Positions 48,501 to 60,179 of a DNA stretch of 64,000 bases are shown in pieces. The position numbers were made by a program, and so were the translations under genes. The DNA lies in assembly GCA_002633025.1 (NCBI GenBank), contig NMRB01000040.1:301316-365315 (forward strand), in the 5' to 3' direction. Source of the stretch: Notospermus geniculatus (Eukaryota; Nemertea; Pilidiophora; Heteronemertea; Lineidae). Numbering within the stretch: the stretch's first letter is position 1; every line of letters starts with the position of its first letter. Under the pieces are notes generated by a model that saw only the letters and a program-made list of their open reading frames with translations, was not told the origin of the DNA and did not search any database.

Positions 48501-50136
48501 CACCCTCTTTGAATGTGACAAATGCGAACCCTCTCGATCTGCCCGAGATCTGATCAACTTTCAACTCAGCCTTCAGGACCGTACCAAACTGGGCAAAATA
48601 TTCCTTCAGATCCTCTGAAATAAGAAAATGATTATTAGGAAAAAATTCTCTAAGTTGACCACAAGAAAGAAATAGGCCAGCCTACTTCATGACGGAGAAA
48701 TTCCATGTGGGACTCAAGCAAACTAATGGCAGTCACTGGTTTCATTGCACACAGCAAAATTCACAGGTAACTCTCAAATGAAGAATGCCTAAGTCCCAAA
48801 ACTTACTGTCTGTGGTATCCCAAGTCAAGCCACCAACAAACAGCTTCCTGAAAAAGAAGAGTCATAATTAACATGATGAATACCACACCATATCCGTGTA
48901 ACACATTTACTTTTTATTCCTACCGGAGCAAACTTTTTTTGAAACCAGGCCTAGGACTCCTAGGACGGCCCGAGACACTACACTGGTCAGTCATTTTCAT
49001 GCAGACTCATTTTGACAAATGATCAAGTGATTGACCAGCTCCTTTTCACGGCACAATCATGCAATGATAAATTTAGACACACCAAGTAACAAAATTAGTA
49101 GGCCTAGGGGTATCGGGTCGTTTCCGTTACACGTCCTTTTTGTTACAGTCTGTTCATTACATTGTACCAGTGGAACCAATGGGAAATGGAACAGAATGAA
49201 AAAGATTCGTTGAAGTATTGCTTTTAATTTGAATCGTGCAATGAGCAAACCGCAGCCAAAGGACGGTAGCGCCAAGGAAGTTGAACGCCAAAAGATGGCA
49301 ACCAGTCGATGTGGTGAAAGACTGGAACGACGCCACAGGACGGTAATCATCCAGCTAGGCGGCATATTCCCGTTGTGTTTACGTTAGTAAAGTTTCACAC
49401 AAGCAAGTATTAGTAATAAGAAAAGTCTTGAATTAAAGTTAGAACACAGCTTTCATCACAATAAATTCGGTAGCAAAAGCTTGTAACGAAACGAACCAAA
49501 CACATACATACATGTAACGAATTAAACGACCAAACCCGTGACCGTGTAACGAAACAACCAAACAATCCACAATGTTGAATGTAACGAACTAACGAAAAGG
49601 CCGTGTTCTCGTGTAAACGAAACAACCGTAGGCGTAGGCCTAGGCCTAGGGCCTACCGTAAACCTTTTTTTTTTTTTTTTTATTCTTCCTAATCCTAGGC
49701 ATAAAATACATTGCAGTGTTTGAATCTGAAGCTTTATTCTGAGCTAGGCCTACACGCAAACAACATTTCATGATAGCCTACAAAAAACATTTTATTATCA
49801 TGCTCCTCTCACCACCATGCTCACTGTGCAGTGCAGAGCAGCCTGTACATCAGCAGTGCATTGCCGGCCTAAAGCACGGCCATATTGCGGTTCGCGGGGA
49901 AATTTCAGGTCCGCTTACTTATCGTCGTCAGCATCCTCTTCATGGTCGCTGTAATGCGCCCCATATTGATCTTCTTCTCGAATACCATTATCATCATCAT
50001 GATCGTCGTCATCGAGTGGATCATCATATCTGTTGTGACTGTGTCTCTCCTCCTCTTTTTCGTTATATTCAGCGGCATAATTTTCCTGGTCATTGTGACC
50101 TTCTTCTTCATAACCGGACTCCATTTTGCTGTCCAT
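42535..50136 (-). CDS. hnRNP A/B-D-like RNA-binding protein (two RRMs, prion-like tail)
   Basis: Exons in gene order: 49919-50136, 48108-48148, 47788-47915, 47474-47635, 47084-47206, 45032-45155, 44577-44753, 44340-44381, 42535-42743. All phases fit, giving 407 residues. Residues 1-72 are acidic and Asp/Glu/Tyr-rich; RRM1 at about 73-145 has KLFVGGL and [11 protein letters not shown]2 at about 157-230 has KVFVGGI and KKFCFITF with an unusually short beta2-beta3 loop. An RGG/RGR patch follows (about 245-265), then a Tyr/Asn/Gln-rich low-complexity domain, an RGRGRGR cluster and a seven-Gln run before the stop. Such proteins bind pre-mRNA and AU-rich RNA in nucleus and cytoplasm. ATG at 50136 (MDSKMES) was chosen over an upstream in-frame ATG at 50253 because composition changes there. 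The RRM1 exons appear twice in the assembly. Confidence 0.88.
47614..48316. repeat. Assembly-duplicated segment, copy 1 (RRM1 exons)
   Basis: Repeated at 48318-49015 with very few differences (one C/T change and a five-base deletion noted). It contains both RRM1 exons. The copies meet at the single n at 48317. Confidence 0.9.
48318..49015. repeat. Assembly-duplicated segment, copy 2 (RRM1 exons)
   Basis: Contains second copies of the RRM1 exons at 48807-48847 and 48487-48614. Splicing both sets would break the frame, because the second RRM1 exon ends in phase 0 while the first needs phase 2. The end of this copy continues into unique sequence, as expected if two overlapping contigs were not merged. 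Confidence 0.9.
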
Positions 50137-51084
50137 TTTGCGCAGTGGATTCGCGTGTCTCAACCTTGATCTCAATAGACGCTGTACTACATTCACCTGT
50201 ACATAACTATATGCTGAAGTAATGTGTTGACCAGGTTGAGTACCTGACGCCACGTGGTGAAATCATGAGATTTGATTGGTTAAACTGGATGTATAACATT
50301 AACTAAAAATTTAGTCCTTAAACATAAATAATTTGATTCAAATGCTCCATCTAATTAGTCGTCAGTATCATTATAATGAATACTCATTGCAGAATATTTG
50401 CTTAATATTTCTAGTTTGTTTTTAAAAGTTTTAAATACGTCGAAAGAGTTTGAAAAGTTGGTCAATTTTCATGGCAATATTATTGAATAATGGAAGTTGT
50501 GAGACTAAAGTTTACTTTTTGATGTCATTAATAGGCGTCACTAGCATCGACACCGTTGCTAGGACACGTGTACATAAAGCATTGCATGTCATGCATGTTG
50601 TTGTAAAGAATGAAAGACTGTGACCATGCACATGTCATGCGTGTGTGAGAGTGGAAAGATCCTCACAAAATAAACGCTGAAAAACATGTTATTTTAGTTC
50701 CGATTTGAAAAAATAGAAATCCGTAATATTGTAGTAAGTACAGTAAATGTGTCGAGAGCTTCTCTCTTCTCTTCCAATGCAATTTAAGGGCTAGGTCCAC
50801 TCACCAAATTTTCAGAGTCCTGTTTTCTAAAAATGTCAAATAGGCCCCCTATCTTTGAAATGCCCTGGCCATTTTGAACTACAGCTGCACCAAATGTACC
50901 AGATGGACAGTGGAAAAACAAAAATGTGGAGTTTGTCACCAGCTGATGCCCTAATTAGCTAAAACAATGGTGCACCTTTCGGTACATAATGTGGCTTTAT
51001 CACAAAAAACAAAGAGTTTATTTCCTGCGTACTTGTAACCTGAGGTTTGTATNATTAACATTTTGTCTTCAGGAAAAACTAGAC
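50137..51084. promoter_or_regulatory. Shared upstream region between hnRNP and EF-hand genes
   Basis: The two genes are divergently oriented with about 950 bases between their first recognised codons. No TATA box is convincing on either side. The stretch includes a lone n at 51053. A bidirectional promoter is possible, but a non-coding or short first exon of the EF-hand gene may also lie here. Confidence 0.35.
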
Positions 51085-54000
51085 ATGTCTGCTGTTGCAG
51101 TAGAAGACGCTATTCGCACAAGAGCACTCACACAACGCATAAGGGTCTCCGAATTTTTTCATGACTTTGATAGACTGCGATCAGGATGTGTGACAAGTCA
51201 GTATCAACAAATGCACGGTTAATTTCCTTCACGTTGTTTTAAGGATCAACTATTAACTATTGTTCAGGAGAGTTGATTTTATGCTCTCAAGTCAAGTCAA
51301 TTAGAAAATTGCCAAGAGCATTTGCAAGAATCAACAAAGTACACCAATGCTTTGCAAGATGGAGGTACAGAATTTAACAAGTGGAGTTAATCATCAACCG
51401 ATTTCTAGTAATGCTTTTTGACAGGAATGCTTCTGACATGGTTCAATTTCATGCCATTTCCTGTTTGTTGCCACTGGGCAAATTTCAACATCAATCAACC
51501 ATGTTTCCAGAGCAGAGCAGAGCTTTTTCACAAAGATTGCACTTGATTTATAATATTATGGTTGTAACTTTAATTGCTACTGTAGTTTGTAGATGACTTA
51601 ACATTGCTTGAGTTGACAGAGAGAATTAATTATCAACCTGTACATGTAATGTGACTGAAAATTAATAACCTATCTTGGGAACCTGAAATACAATCATAAT
51701 TCATACATGTATATGTAACTGATCCCTCGTCCTTTTTAGGTACACAGTTCTTTCGCATACTGTATCAAACATTTGGAATTAAACTGACCCCAGAGGAGGA
51801 AAGAGAACTGATTAAAAAATATGATGTCCAAAAAAATGGCACAATCAGCTATAAGAACTTCTTCAGTGAAATTGACAAGCAGTTCAACGCAAATGATGTT
51901 CAGAATGATCCGAGGATGCAGAAAGTTGCAGCGAAAGAGTTGTAAGTACGGCTACGTCTTGTACTTGTAGTGACTCGTCAACTGATCATTACACTAAGAA
52001 CAGATAAGGTGTTGAGGATTGATTGAATCCCCACCGGTCTAATCCATACGGGGGTGACCCATGATGTAAAGGGGAGCAATAAATGTGGTCATCAGACATT
52101 TCATTTGACTGACTGACAAGACTGACTTTCGAGGTTTTGTTTGCTCTTTTGCAGCCTGGGTACTGAGCGATCAGTGCGCCCTCTATCAGCCGGATCTGAG
52201 AAACAGATCAATGAGCTATTTGCTCGGATGGTCAAGTATTACAGTTACCATGGCATCAATTTGAGGACATGCTATGAATCATTTGATCGTCACCACAAGG
52301 GGACAGTGACAGAAAGCCAGGTAAGTTCAACTGAAGTGTGGGAGGGAACAATTCCAAGCCATCTGTGCATCTGCACAGTCTGTCAATTTTTACCTTGTCC
52401 TGTTACAATTCTTCTGTTTCTGTCCTTCAGACTTTTTGATTTTCTGTCCCGCATTGATTGCCATTTGTCAAAGAAAGTAGAGTGAACGCCTTCATTCTTG
52501 CTGATAGATACCATTTTTAAAAAGTCTACATTCTATTCAATTTCAGTTCTATCGTAGCTTCCCTGGGCCGCCGGACGTCTCCACTCACGAAATGCACCTT
52601 CTTGTGATGAAGTACAGAGACCCTGAGAACATCGGCTTGCTGAATTACCTGAACCTGCATCATGATTTGGTGGCCATCACTGAGCAAACAAGTCGGCCTT
52701 CTGCTGTGATCAGGCAGATGATGAACGTGACTAATTACAAGTCAAGAGCAGTAAGCTGTTTCTTCAAGTCTTTTCTGGCTTTTTTTGATGAGTTCCTGTG
52801 ACTCAATTTGGCTTTACTTCAACAAATTCTCTTCCAGCACGATGCTAATAATGACATCCAGACCATCCTTAACAAGATCAACGTTGCCTGTTTCAAAAAC
52901 GGCATCCGTACCCACGAGTACTTCAAGGATCATGACAAGCTTCGACACGGCGAGATCACCGAGAACCAGTTCATCTGTGGTCTGAGTCTTGCTGCAGGGA
53001 AGGAAGCACAGCTTAGTCGAGCTGATATCCAGAAAATCTGCGAGTATTACAAGACTCAAACTGGACGGGTCAACTACAAGGAGTTTTGTGATGCCGTGGA
53101 AAATGGTAAGACGAAACAAGTGGCTCAACCCCATTCATCGTTCATTGTGAAATTTCTTTAGAAACTGGAGGAAACATAAGTGATGTCTAAACTGAGTAGC
53201 CAATCATTGCAGAAATTGTTTCTTTCAGCTTTCACTGCTCCAGATCTTGAGAAGAAGCCAACAGAAATAGTTGAACGGCCGCCACGAGGAGCTCTGTCTC
53301 GTAGCCTGTGTCAGCTCACCCCAGAGGAAAGGAAACGATGTGAGGAAGTTTTGGAAACCCTGAGCTCGGAGGTCCGCAAGCGCAGGCTTACCATCCACCA
53401 GTACTGCAAAGATTATGATCGAGTAGGTTCTTAGAGTTTCGAGGTTTTGTTGCACAACATTATTTGTAGCGCGTACTCGGGGCGATAGAAAGGGGAGGTC
53501 TGTGTGGCCAACTTTCCTCCAAATCAGCATCTGTCTACGGTATTGTGTTCCGTGTATTGGGATTGGGTCACTCAGATTGACCAACTGAAATTTGAGCAAG
53601 GCCTGAGTTGCACTTGTGATGAAAACTGTGGAAAGTAACTTTTCATCGTACAGGTGTGGAACCTGTGAATGTAACCCAATGGATATTCCAGAGGTACTGA
53701 TTCTTTCAATCTCCAACTCTAGGGTTGTGGCTACACCAGGCTTGTTACCAAGTCACAGTTCCGCAGGATCTTACACTTCCTGTCTCTGAATGTCAACTCT
53801 GAAGACTTCAAGGTTCTGTGTAAGATGTTTGAGGAGGAGAAAACAAAGGACATCAACTATCCTGCATTCGTCCAGGCCATTGATTCTCAATTCACTGGTT
53901 TTATGATTGATGAACCAGTCCCTGAGAAGAGGGTCAGCTCCACCAAACCACCTCCTCCGGACAGATTCGACACGAGCGCCACAGCGCTGACGTCAGAAGT

Positions 54001-56959
54001 CTCCATTGATGATCTTCTTGCTAGGATTAAGCACATTGTGCTGACCAACAGGTTTAGGGTAAGTTTAATTCAATCAAGTTGAAGTCTTGATATCGAGGAT
54101 CTAATTGGATGGTCCGGGCAAGCCAGAGGAGCCAGATTGTGATGGCTAAAGTCTTTCTCTTCACAACTTATTTTCACAAACTGAAGAGGAGCGAGACCAA
54201 AGCCCTGCTGTGGGGGATGCTCATTACAGATGACATGATGAAATCTATGATCATTGCTTCACCTCTGGTTTCAGTTGAGGGAATGTTTCGAAGACTTTGA
54301 CCCTCTCAGGAGCGGCACCATCAGCAAGGATCGCTTCCGACGAAGCCTGACCTCCCTCGGGCTCGACAAGCTCCGTCACCATGACCTGACGGACGGACAG
54401 TTTGCTCTCCTCTGTGAGCATTACCAAGATCCCAAGAAGAAAGACCAGGTCTGCTTCAAGAAATTCATTCATGATATCGATCAAGGTGAGGACAGCAGAC
54501 AGAAACCACATATACATGTTATGTCGTGTTGAACTGAATGACTAACACTTGGATTAGACAACTCTTATTCATCATATCCATGACGTAGGCCCAGGCCTAC
54601 GTGACGTTGCGCGTTTTGCCCACCAGCTTTCTTAAGCAAAGCAATGAATTTTGCCCACCACCTTTGCGTCATTACGGCGACGTCAACAATGGCGGACTGT
54701 CGGAGTTACGTCGTGGATGCGATGAATAGTCAAAATTCTCCTTCTGATAACTAGGCCTATTGCCTTCGATAGCCCAAGCTCTGTTGTATAGATAAATCCC
54801 AAATTGACGAAATCGAGAATGATCTGCGCACTTCCGCTGAAATGGCAAACAGAACCTTGGTCTGAAACCATCTGACACTGAATGACGTGACGCAGAGAAC
54901 CCCACGACCATGTGACGACAGTGAGTTCGATGACGTTGCGTCAGACTCGACCATTGCTGAATCGTGGATTGCGTCACGTCAGCTGGTTTCAGGTCGAGGT
55001 TCTGTTTGCCATTTCGGCGGAAGTGCGCAGATCTGGGAATTTGGGATTTGTCTATTGAGGTACGATATCACAGATGGCCAAGACCTTACTAACACTCACA
55101 GTACAGAAGTCACAGTGAGTCAGTGGTTCATACGTGACATATTTTTCAGTTTTCACTCAATCCAACCTCGAGAAGACCCCAACCCACAAAGTTTCACCAC
55201 AGGAGATCTTTCTGGTTCCAAAGCCAGGGACGGTTGACTTCAACAACGCTTCTGATGACCATAAGGCTGTGTTTGATAACGTCATGAACAGACTTCGCAA
55301 TCGGGTGAACCAAAGGAGGGTTCTCTTGAAGCCAACGTTCCAGGATTTTGATAAGTAAGAAGGCACAATATATGTCTCTCTCAAATCTCACCGTTGTTGA
55401 TTGATCAGAAAGCTATACCTGCACCGGCTTAGGTCTTGGACCCAAATTCTCTATTCATGAACATTAAACTGACCAAAAAAGGTTGATCTGACCCGATATC
55501 GCCTATATGGTTTTTGAGGAGGGCAACTCGTGATCTGTCAGACAATTTTGATCTACAAGGCTCCCTCCGCTTCGGCCCAACCTTGCACTGACTGCCTCAG
55601 TCCTACTTTTCAGGCATAACAACCAGTATGTAACCCGTCCCCAGTTCCGTCAGTGTCTGACAATGCTGGAGTTGAACTGCTCCGAGGCCGAGATGGCAGC
55701 CATCGAGGCCAAGTTCTGCGACGACATGGGTTTTAACTACAAAAGGTTCCAGGAGGAGATCCAACCCGAAGAGAAAGTGAGTCTAAAGTACCTTCAGAGG
55801 CTTGAAGATCTGAGAAAGGTGAATCAGAGGAAGAAGCTGCCTGAACGAGGCCCATGCACTGATCTGGAGGGTGTGCTGAACAAGATTAAGACCAAGGTAA
55901 GTAAAGCCTTCACAACTCATCTCTGACTGGAAAGAGTGGTAAAGGCCTGTTTGCAGTTCAGCGGATTCTGCCTCGGTTTGCGGCGAGTAGAGCGGGTTTG
56001 ACAGGTATTAGGATAATCAACAGGCCATGTTTTGTTAAATGATCAAAGAATTAAAACCCTGTGAAAACCTCTGCGAATATGGCGGAATCTGCTGTAGTAG
56101 AAAAGGGCCATAATGCAAGCTACTGTGGAGTGTGGAAAGTTGAGTGGCATTCTTGTTGAAGTCTTGTCTTATGTAGGCCTATGGAAAGTTTGTTTCTGCT
56201 CGATTCACTGTTTGTAGCAGTAGCAGAACCATCAATAATCCTTTTTTTCACCCACAGGTTTACAAGGAGAGGATCCGGGTCATCGATTTCCTCAGAATTT
56301 ACGACAAGCTGAATCATGGCAGGTTGAAGAAGAGCAATTTCCACTGCGCCTTGGATCTGGCACGACTTGAGCTGACCGAGTCAGAGGTCCATATCTTGGA
56401 AGACAAGTATCAAGATCCACGTTATGATGAGATTGATTACAGGGCATTCTCGGATGAAATCGAGTCCATCTTCACCGAGAAGAACTTAGAGAAGAACCCA
56501 CTGGCAGAACCTGTGCAGTTCAAGCCACCTATTGAATGGGAACAGAACCATCTTGACCCTGAAGCTGAGGTCTGTCTCAATAGATGTCTGGAGAGAGTGG
56601 CTGAAAAGGTAGGCATTCGTAGGATTGTGTGCCCTGAATCTGCTGAAGATGCTCTCTGTTCACTTGTACTGGTAGTTAGTTATGTAAATCATTATCTTAT
56701 CTTGTAGGTTGGGAAAACAATGATGCAGTTGTTCCCACTGTTTGAAGATTACGACAAGGTCCACAACGGCACCGTCACCAGGTCACAGTTCCGCCGAGTC
56801 CTCAGCGAGCTAGAACTAGGAAGCCTTGTCAGCGACCAGGAATTGAAAACTATATACGACAAGTTTGATGTGACAATCGGTGGACAGCACGATGTCAACT
56901 ACATCGCCTTTTGCTCGATGATTTATGAGAGGGCTCACATCTCTCTGTTCCGACCGTAG
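51085..56959 (+). CDS. Multi-EF-hand protein, 927 residues, family not assigned
   Basis: Twelve exons in phase: 51085-51196, 51740-51941, 52155-52320, 52547-52750, 52838-53105, 53229-53422, 53723-54058, 54275-54485, 55150-55354, 55614-55896, 56258-56608, 56708-56959. Eight modules of about 100-120 residues each carry a loop such as DFDRLRSGCVTSTQF, SFDRHHKGTVTESQF, DHDKLRHGEITENQF, DFDPLRSGTISKDRF or DYDKVHNGTVTRSQF, followed by a second helical hand ending in an (Y/F)xxFxxx(I/V)(D/E) helix. The loops are two residues longer than the canonical twelve and have Gln in place of the calcium-ligating Glu, so most probably do not bind calcium in the usual way. Similar repeat proteins occur in ciliated protists and animals (EFCAB6-like), so an axonemal role is likely but unproven. 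The ATG at 51085 follows an acceptor-like CTTCAG at 51072 and may be internal. Confidence 0.82.
54575..54730. repeat. Dispersed repeat shared with 890-955
   Basis: Shares TGTCGGAGTTACGTCGTG and, in inverted orientation, TGGTGGGCAAAACGCGCAAC with the 5' end of the window. It lies in an intron of the EF-hand gene. Confidence 0.55.
54788..55055. repeat. Foldback MITE, GATCTGCGCACTTCCGC family, copy 1
   Basis: Inverted arms of about 120 bases: GATCTGCGCACTTCCGC, GCAAACAGAACC and TCTGAAACCA on the left mirror complements on the right (GCGGAAGTGCGCAGATC, GGTTCTGTTTGC). The central part holds GATGACGTTGCGTCAGACTC. It fills most of the EF-hand intron before the exon at 55150. Confidence 0.8.
55942..56113. 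repeat. Foldback MITE, AAGGCCCATTTCCACTACAGC family, copy 2
   Basis: Shares AAGGCC, CAGCGGATTCTGCC and CGGAATCTGCTGTAGTAG-like ends with 34445-34617. Confidence 0.55.
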
Positions 56960-57135
56960 ACAGGACAATCAATAATTTGAAGAAAGCCAAATTCATATCA
57001 CTATTCTATGCAAAAAACTGTGATACAGTCAGTAAAATATTTTCAACAGTGTATAAATATAAATGTCTCATGTTTTATATTTGCTGGAAACTTGCATTCA
57101 GCAAGTGGACTGCAAAGCTTTAGTCTTTGAGAGTT
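56548..57135 (+). repeat. Assembly-duplicated segment, copy 1 (last EF-hand exons)
   Basis: 588 bases repeated at 57137-57724 after a single n, with only a few substitutions. It contains the end of the penultimate exon and the whole last exon. Confidence 0.92.
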
Positions 57136-57136
57136 N

Positions 57137-57724
57137 CCATCTTGACCCTGAAGCTGAGGTCTGTCTCAATAGATGTCTGGAGAGAGTGGCTGAAAAGGTA
57201 GGCATTCATAGGATTGTGTGCCCTGAATCTGCTGAAGATGCTCTCTGTTCACTTGTACTGGTAGTTAGTTATGCAAATCATTATCTTATCTTGTAGGTTG
57301 GGAAAACAATGATGCAGCTGTTCCCACTGTTTGAAGATTACGACAAGGTCCACAACGGCACCGTCACCAGGTCACAGTTCCGCCGAGTCCTCAGCGAGCT
57401 AGAACTAGGAAGCCTTGTCAGCGACCAGGAATTGAAAACTATATACGACAAGTTTGATGTGACAATCGGTGGACAGCACGATGTCAACTACATCGCCTTT
57501 TGCTCGATGATTTATGAGAGGGCTCACATCTCTCTGTTCCGACCGTAGACAGGACAACCAATAATTTGAAGAAAGCCAAATTCATATCACTATTCTATGC
57601 AAAAAACTGTGATACAGTCAGTAAAATATTTTCAACAGTGTATAAATATAAATGTCTCATGTTTTATATTTGCTGGAAACTTGCATTCAGCAAGTGGACT
57701 GCAAAGCTTTAGTCTTTGAGAGTT
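57137..57724 (+). repeat. Assembly-duplicated segment, copy 2 (last EF-hand exons)
   Basis: Carries a second copy of the last exon (57297-57548), with an identical peptide. It continues into unique 3' flank, so this is the contig that reads through, and the true gene probably has one copy. Confidence 0.92.
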
Positions 57725-58719
57725 ATTTCTTAGAAAACTATTCGCTAATTTTGGAAATCAAAACCTGATTTTGTATTCCGTCCAGACGTTCCTGTGTTTA
57801 CAGCTGAAGAGATTTATGTTATTGTCGATCTTTACTTGTAGTTTATCAGTTTTTGAAGGTTATTGTTGTGAATTGTACTCTTGAATTGTAACAGTTGTTA
57901 GGCCTATACCATCTCGGCAATTTCGTCATCTTGTTTCCCTAAAGTCCTTTGAATGTCATTCATGGTGGACTGGACGGGAGCCACTGAACCTTGAGATGAC
58001 TGTACTTGTATATGCAGAAGAAAATATCAAATGCTTTTTACAATCCAACAAATGCATTTTACACCAACCACAAAGTCATTATAGTCTATGTATTTTTCAT
58101 GGTTTTATCTTGTCCGAGTCAATAATTTATCAATAACTAAGCATGTAAATAGACAATCGCCGAGTTTGTTTAGTCAGATAAGTTTGTGTGTTGCGTAGTC
58201 TAGGACCATCTATATTTGCGTTTGTACTAGTAGTCAGTTTATTTCTCAACAAGGTTGACATGCGATTTAACATTTGTAGCTTTTACAGGAGATTCTAGTT
58301 AGAGATGCTCAAGGCGTATATGGCACCTGGTTGTGAAATATGAGAAGTATTTTATTCAAGATCTATTTTCTTCAGTCGAGTCAATATTTTAGTCATGTAA
58401 AGACAATTTAAGGAGTGCTGACAGATATGGGACAAATTGCTTTTGCTAATTTTGAATTTGTAAAGTTTCTAATTGTTGTATTTTCCAGTTGCTCACCCGG
58501 ATCACATCAGTATTTATCGAGTCACTTTCTGACACAGTATTCAAACATTCAAGATTTATTGAGTCACTTTCAGTATTCGAAAATTGAAGCTCACATGGTG
58601 TCACCATCATCAGCTAAGTTTGCCATGACAACATCCCTGGGGACATACAAAAGTTAGCTCAGCTCAGTGTGGACAACACATAACCGGTGTATACGATGTA
58701 AGCAAGGAACCTCATTCAG
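57725..58719. other. 3' flank of the EF-hand gene
   Basis: AT-rich DNA without a supported exon, probably 3' UTR followed by intergenic sequence. No clear AATAAA immediately after the stop was found. Confidence 0.4.
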
Positions 58720-58972
58720 TGGTATAGATGATTCTCGAATTCTCAGATCTGCACACTTTCGCCGAAATCTCAACCAGAACCTCGATCTGAAACCGACTGA
58801 CGTGATGCCATCCATGATTCAGCAATGGTCGAGTCTGACACAACGTCTTTGACGTCACTGTCGTGGGGTTGAATGCGTTACGTCATTCAGTTTCAGACTG
58901 AGGTTGTGGTTGAGATTTCGGCGGAAGTGCGCAGGTCTATGCCGTTTACGTCAATTTGAGAACGGTCTATTG
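58720..58972. repeat. Foldback MITE, GATCTGCGCACTTCCGC family, copy 2
   Basis: Left arm with AGATCTGCACACTTTCGCCG and TCTGAAACCGACTGACGTGA; right arm with TTTCGGCGGAAGTGCGCAGG. It is clearly related to 54788-55055 but more diverged. Confidence 0.75.
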
Positions 58973-60179
58973 TAAGTCTGGTCCACATTGCACTGGGACC
59001 GAGACCCACCTTGACTACCAAGGGTTTGGACATCGCCACCCTCTCCAACTGCACTCACGGCATAGCGAATGCATGTGGGGTCCAGGATGACCGAGAGGCG
59101 AGAGCGAACTGAAAGCTTAACTTTCATTTCGAATGGATTACAAACAGTGCCAGGAATCAGGGGCTTGATACCGGTATGTGGAAATGTCATCTATACAGGA
59201 AGACATTCTTGCAATTCAAGCATCTTCTTGACGAATGATAGGCTTGTTTACATGTAACATGTTTATGCATATATTAATCAAGTATTGTATTAGTTCCCCT
59301 TTCAATGGGATTTGTTGTAAATAAATGACTTCACGTGTGTAACACACTCTTCCTTGCTTGTCATATCGGCCTGGGCCAACCACCATGAAACTACGATAGG
59401 GCCAATCTCCTATGCAGAGGTCAGACGGATTCATCTTACAAGTGGAGCAACCAAAAACACGGAACGCCATTCCTCTGGGCTGGCAAGATGGCAATAAGGG
59501 CCAACAGGGCCTAACACAGAGACAAATGTAATACATTTAACCACTGTAGATGTCTCGGTCAAGCCCTCTCGGCCCTTCTTTATGCATCTTTCCAGCAAGA
59601 TACTAGCACATATATAGAAAACGTAAGACATGACATACTGAACTAAGAACATCCTCTTCTTAAAAATTTATTTTTTACAAAAATGCAAAATCCTCTTGAA
59701 AATGCTTGGTTAACAGTGTGCCACTGATAAACACAGATTACTGTACGTCTCAGACACACAAACGTACATCCACTGCACTGACTATGTGCCTGGACTAAAT
59801 TATGAACAAATGATAATTCTGGTCGATACTCAGAAACCAGAGGGTCAACTTGACCAGTTTATAAACAAAAGATCATCAGACTGTCGACTTCCTTAAGAAC
59901 ACAAAGGGTGGTGGTGCAACCGCATGTAACATGGTGTACACCATGAACTTTATATGGAGTGATAGCGTAACTGCACGAGACATGGTGTACACTATGAACA
60001 TGATAATACAGTATTGGCAAAAATAGATATAAAGCGAGCGATATTGGCCAACTGCATGGACATGGTGAACACCACGAACATGAGAATGGTGAACAAAACA
60101 AATAGATTTCTAGTACCGGTACACGTCTCTCACCATTGTTACAGTGGGCGAGCACACGTCTGAATTGCAGAGTTTACGG
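58973..60179. other. Spacer, possible 3' region of the minus-strand gene
   Basis: No supported exon. TTTATT at about 59668 gives a minus-strand AATAAA. Two TACCGGTA octamers occur at 59169 and 60114. Confidence 0.35.

Noticed and set aside
49770-50222. 150-codon plus-strand frame
   Set aside because: Antisense of the acidic first exon of the hnRNP; GAY/GAR-rich codons leave the opposite strand open.
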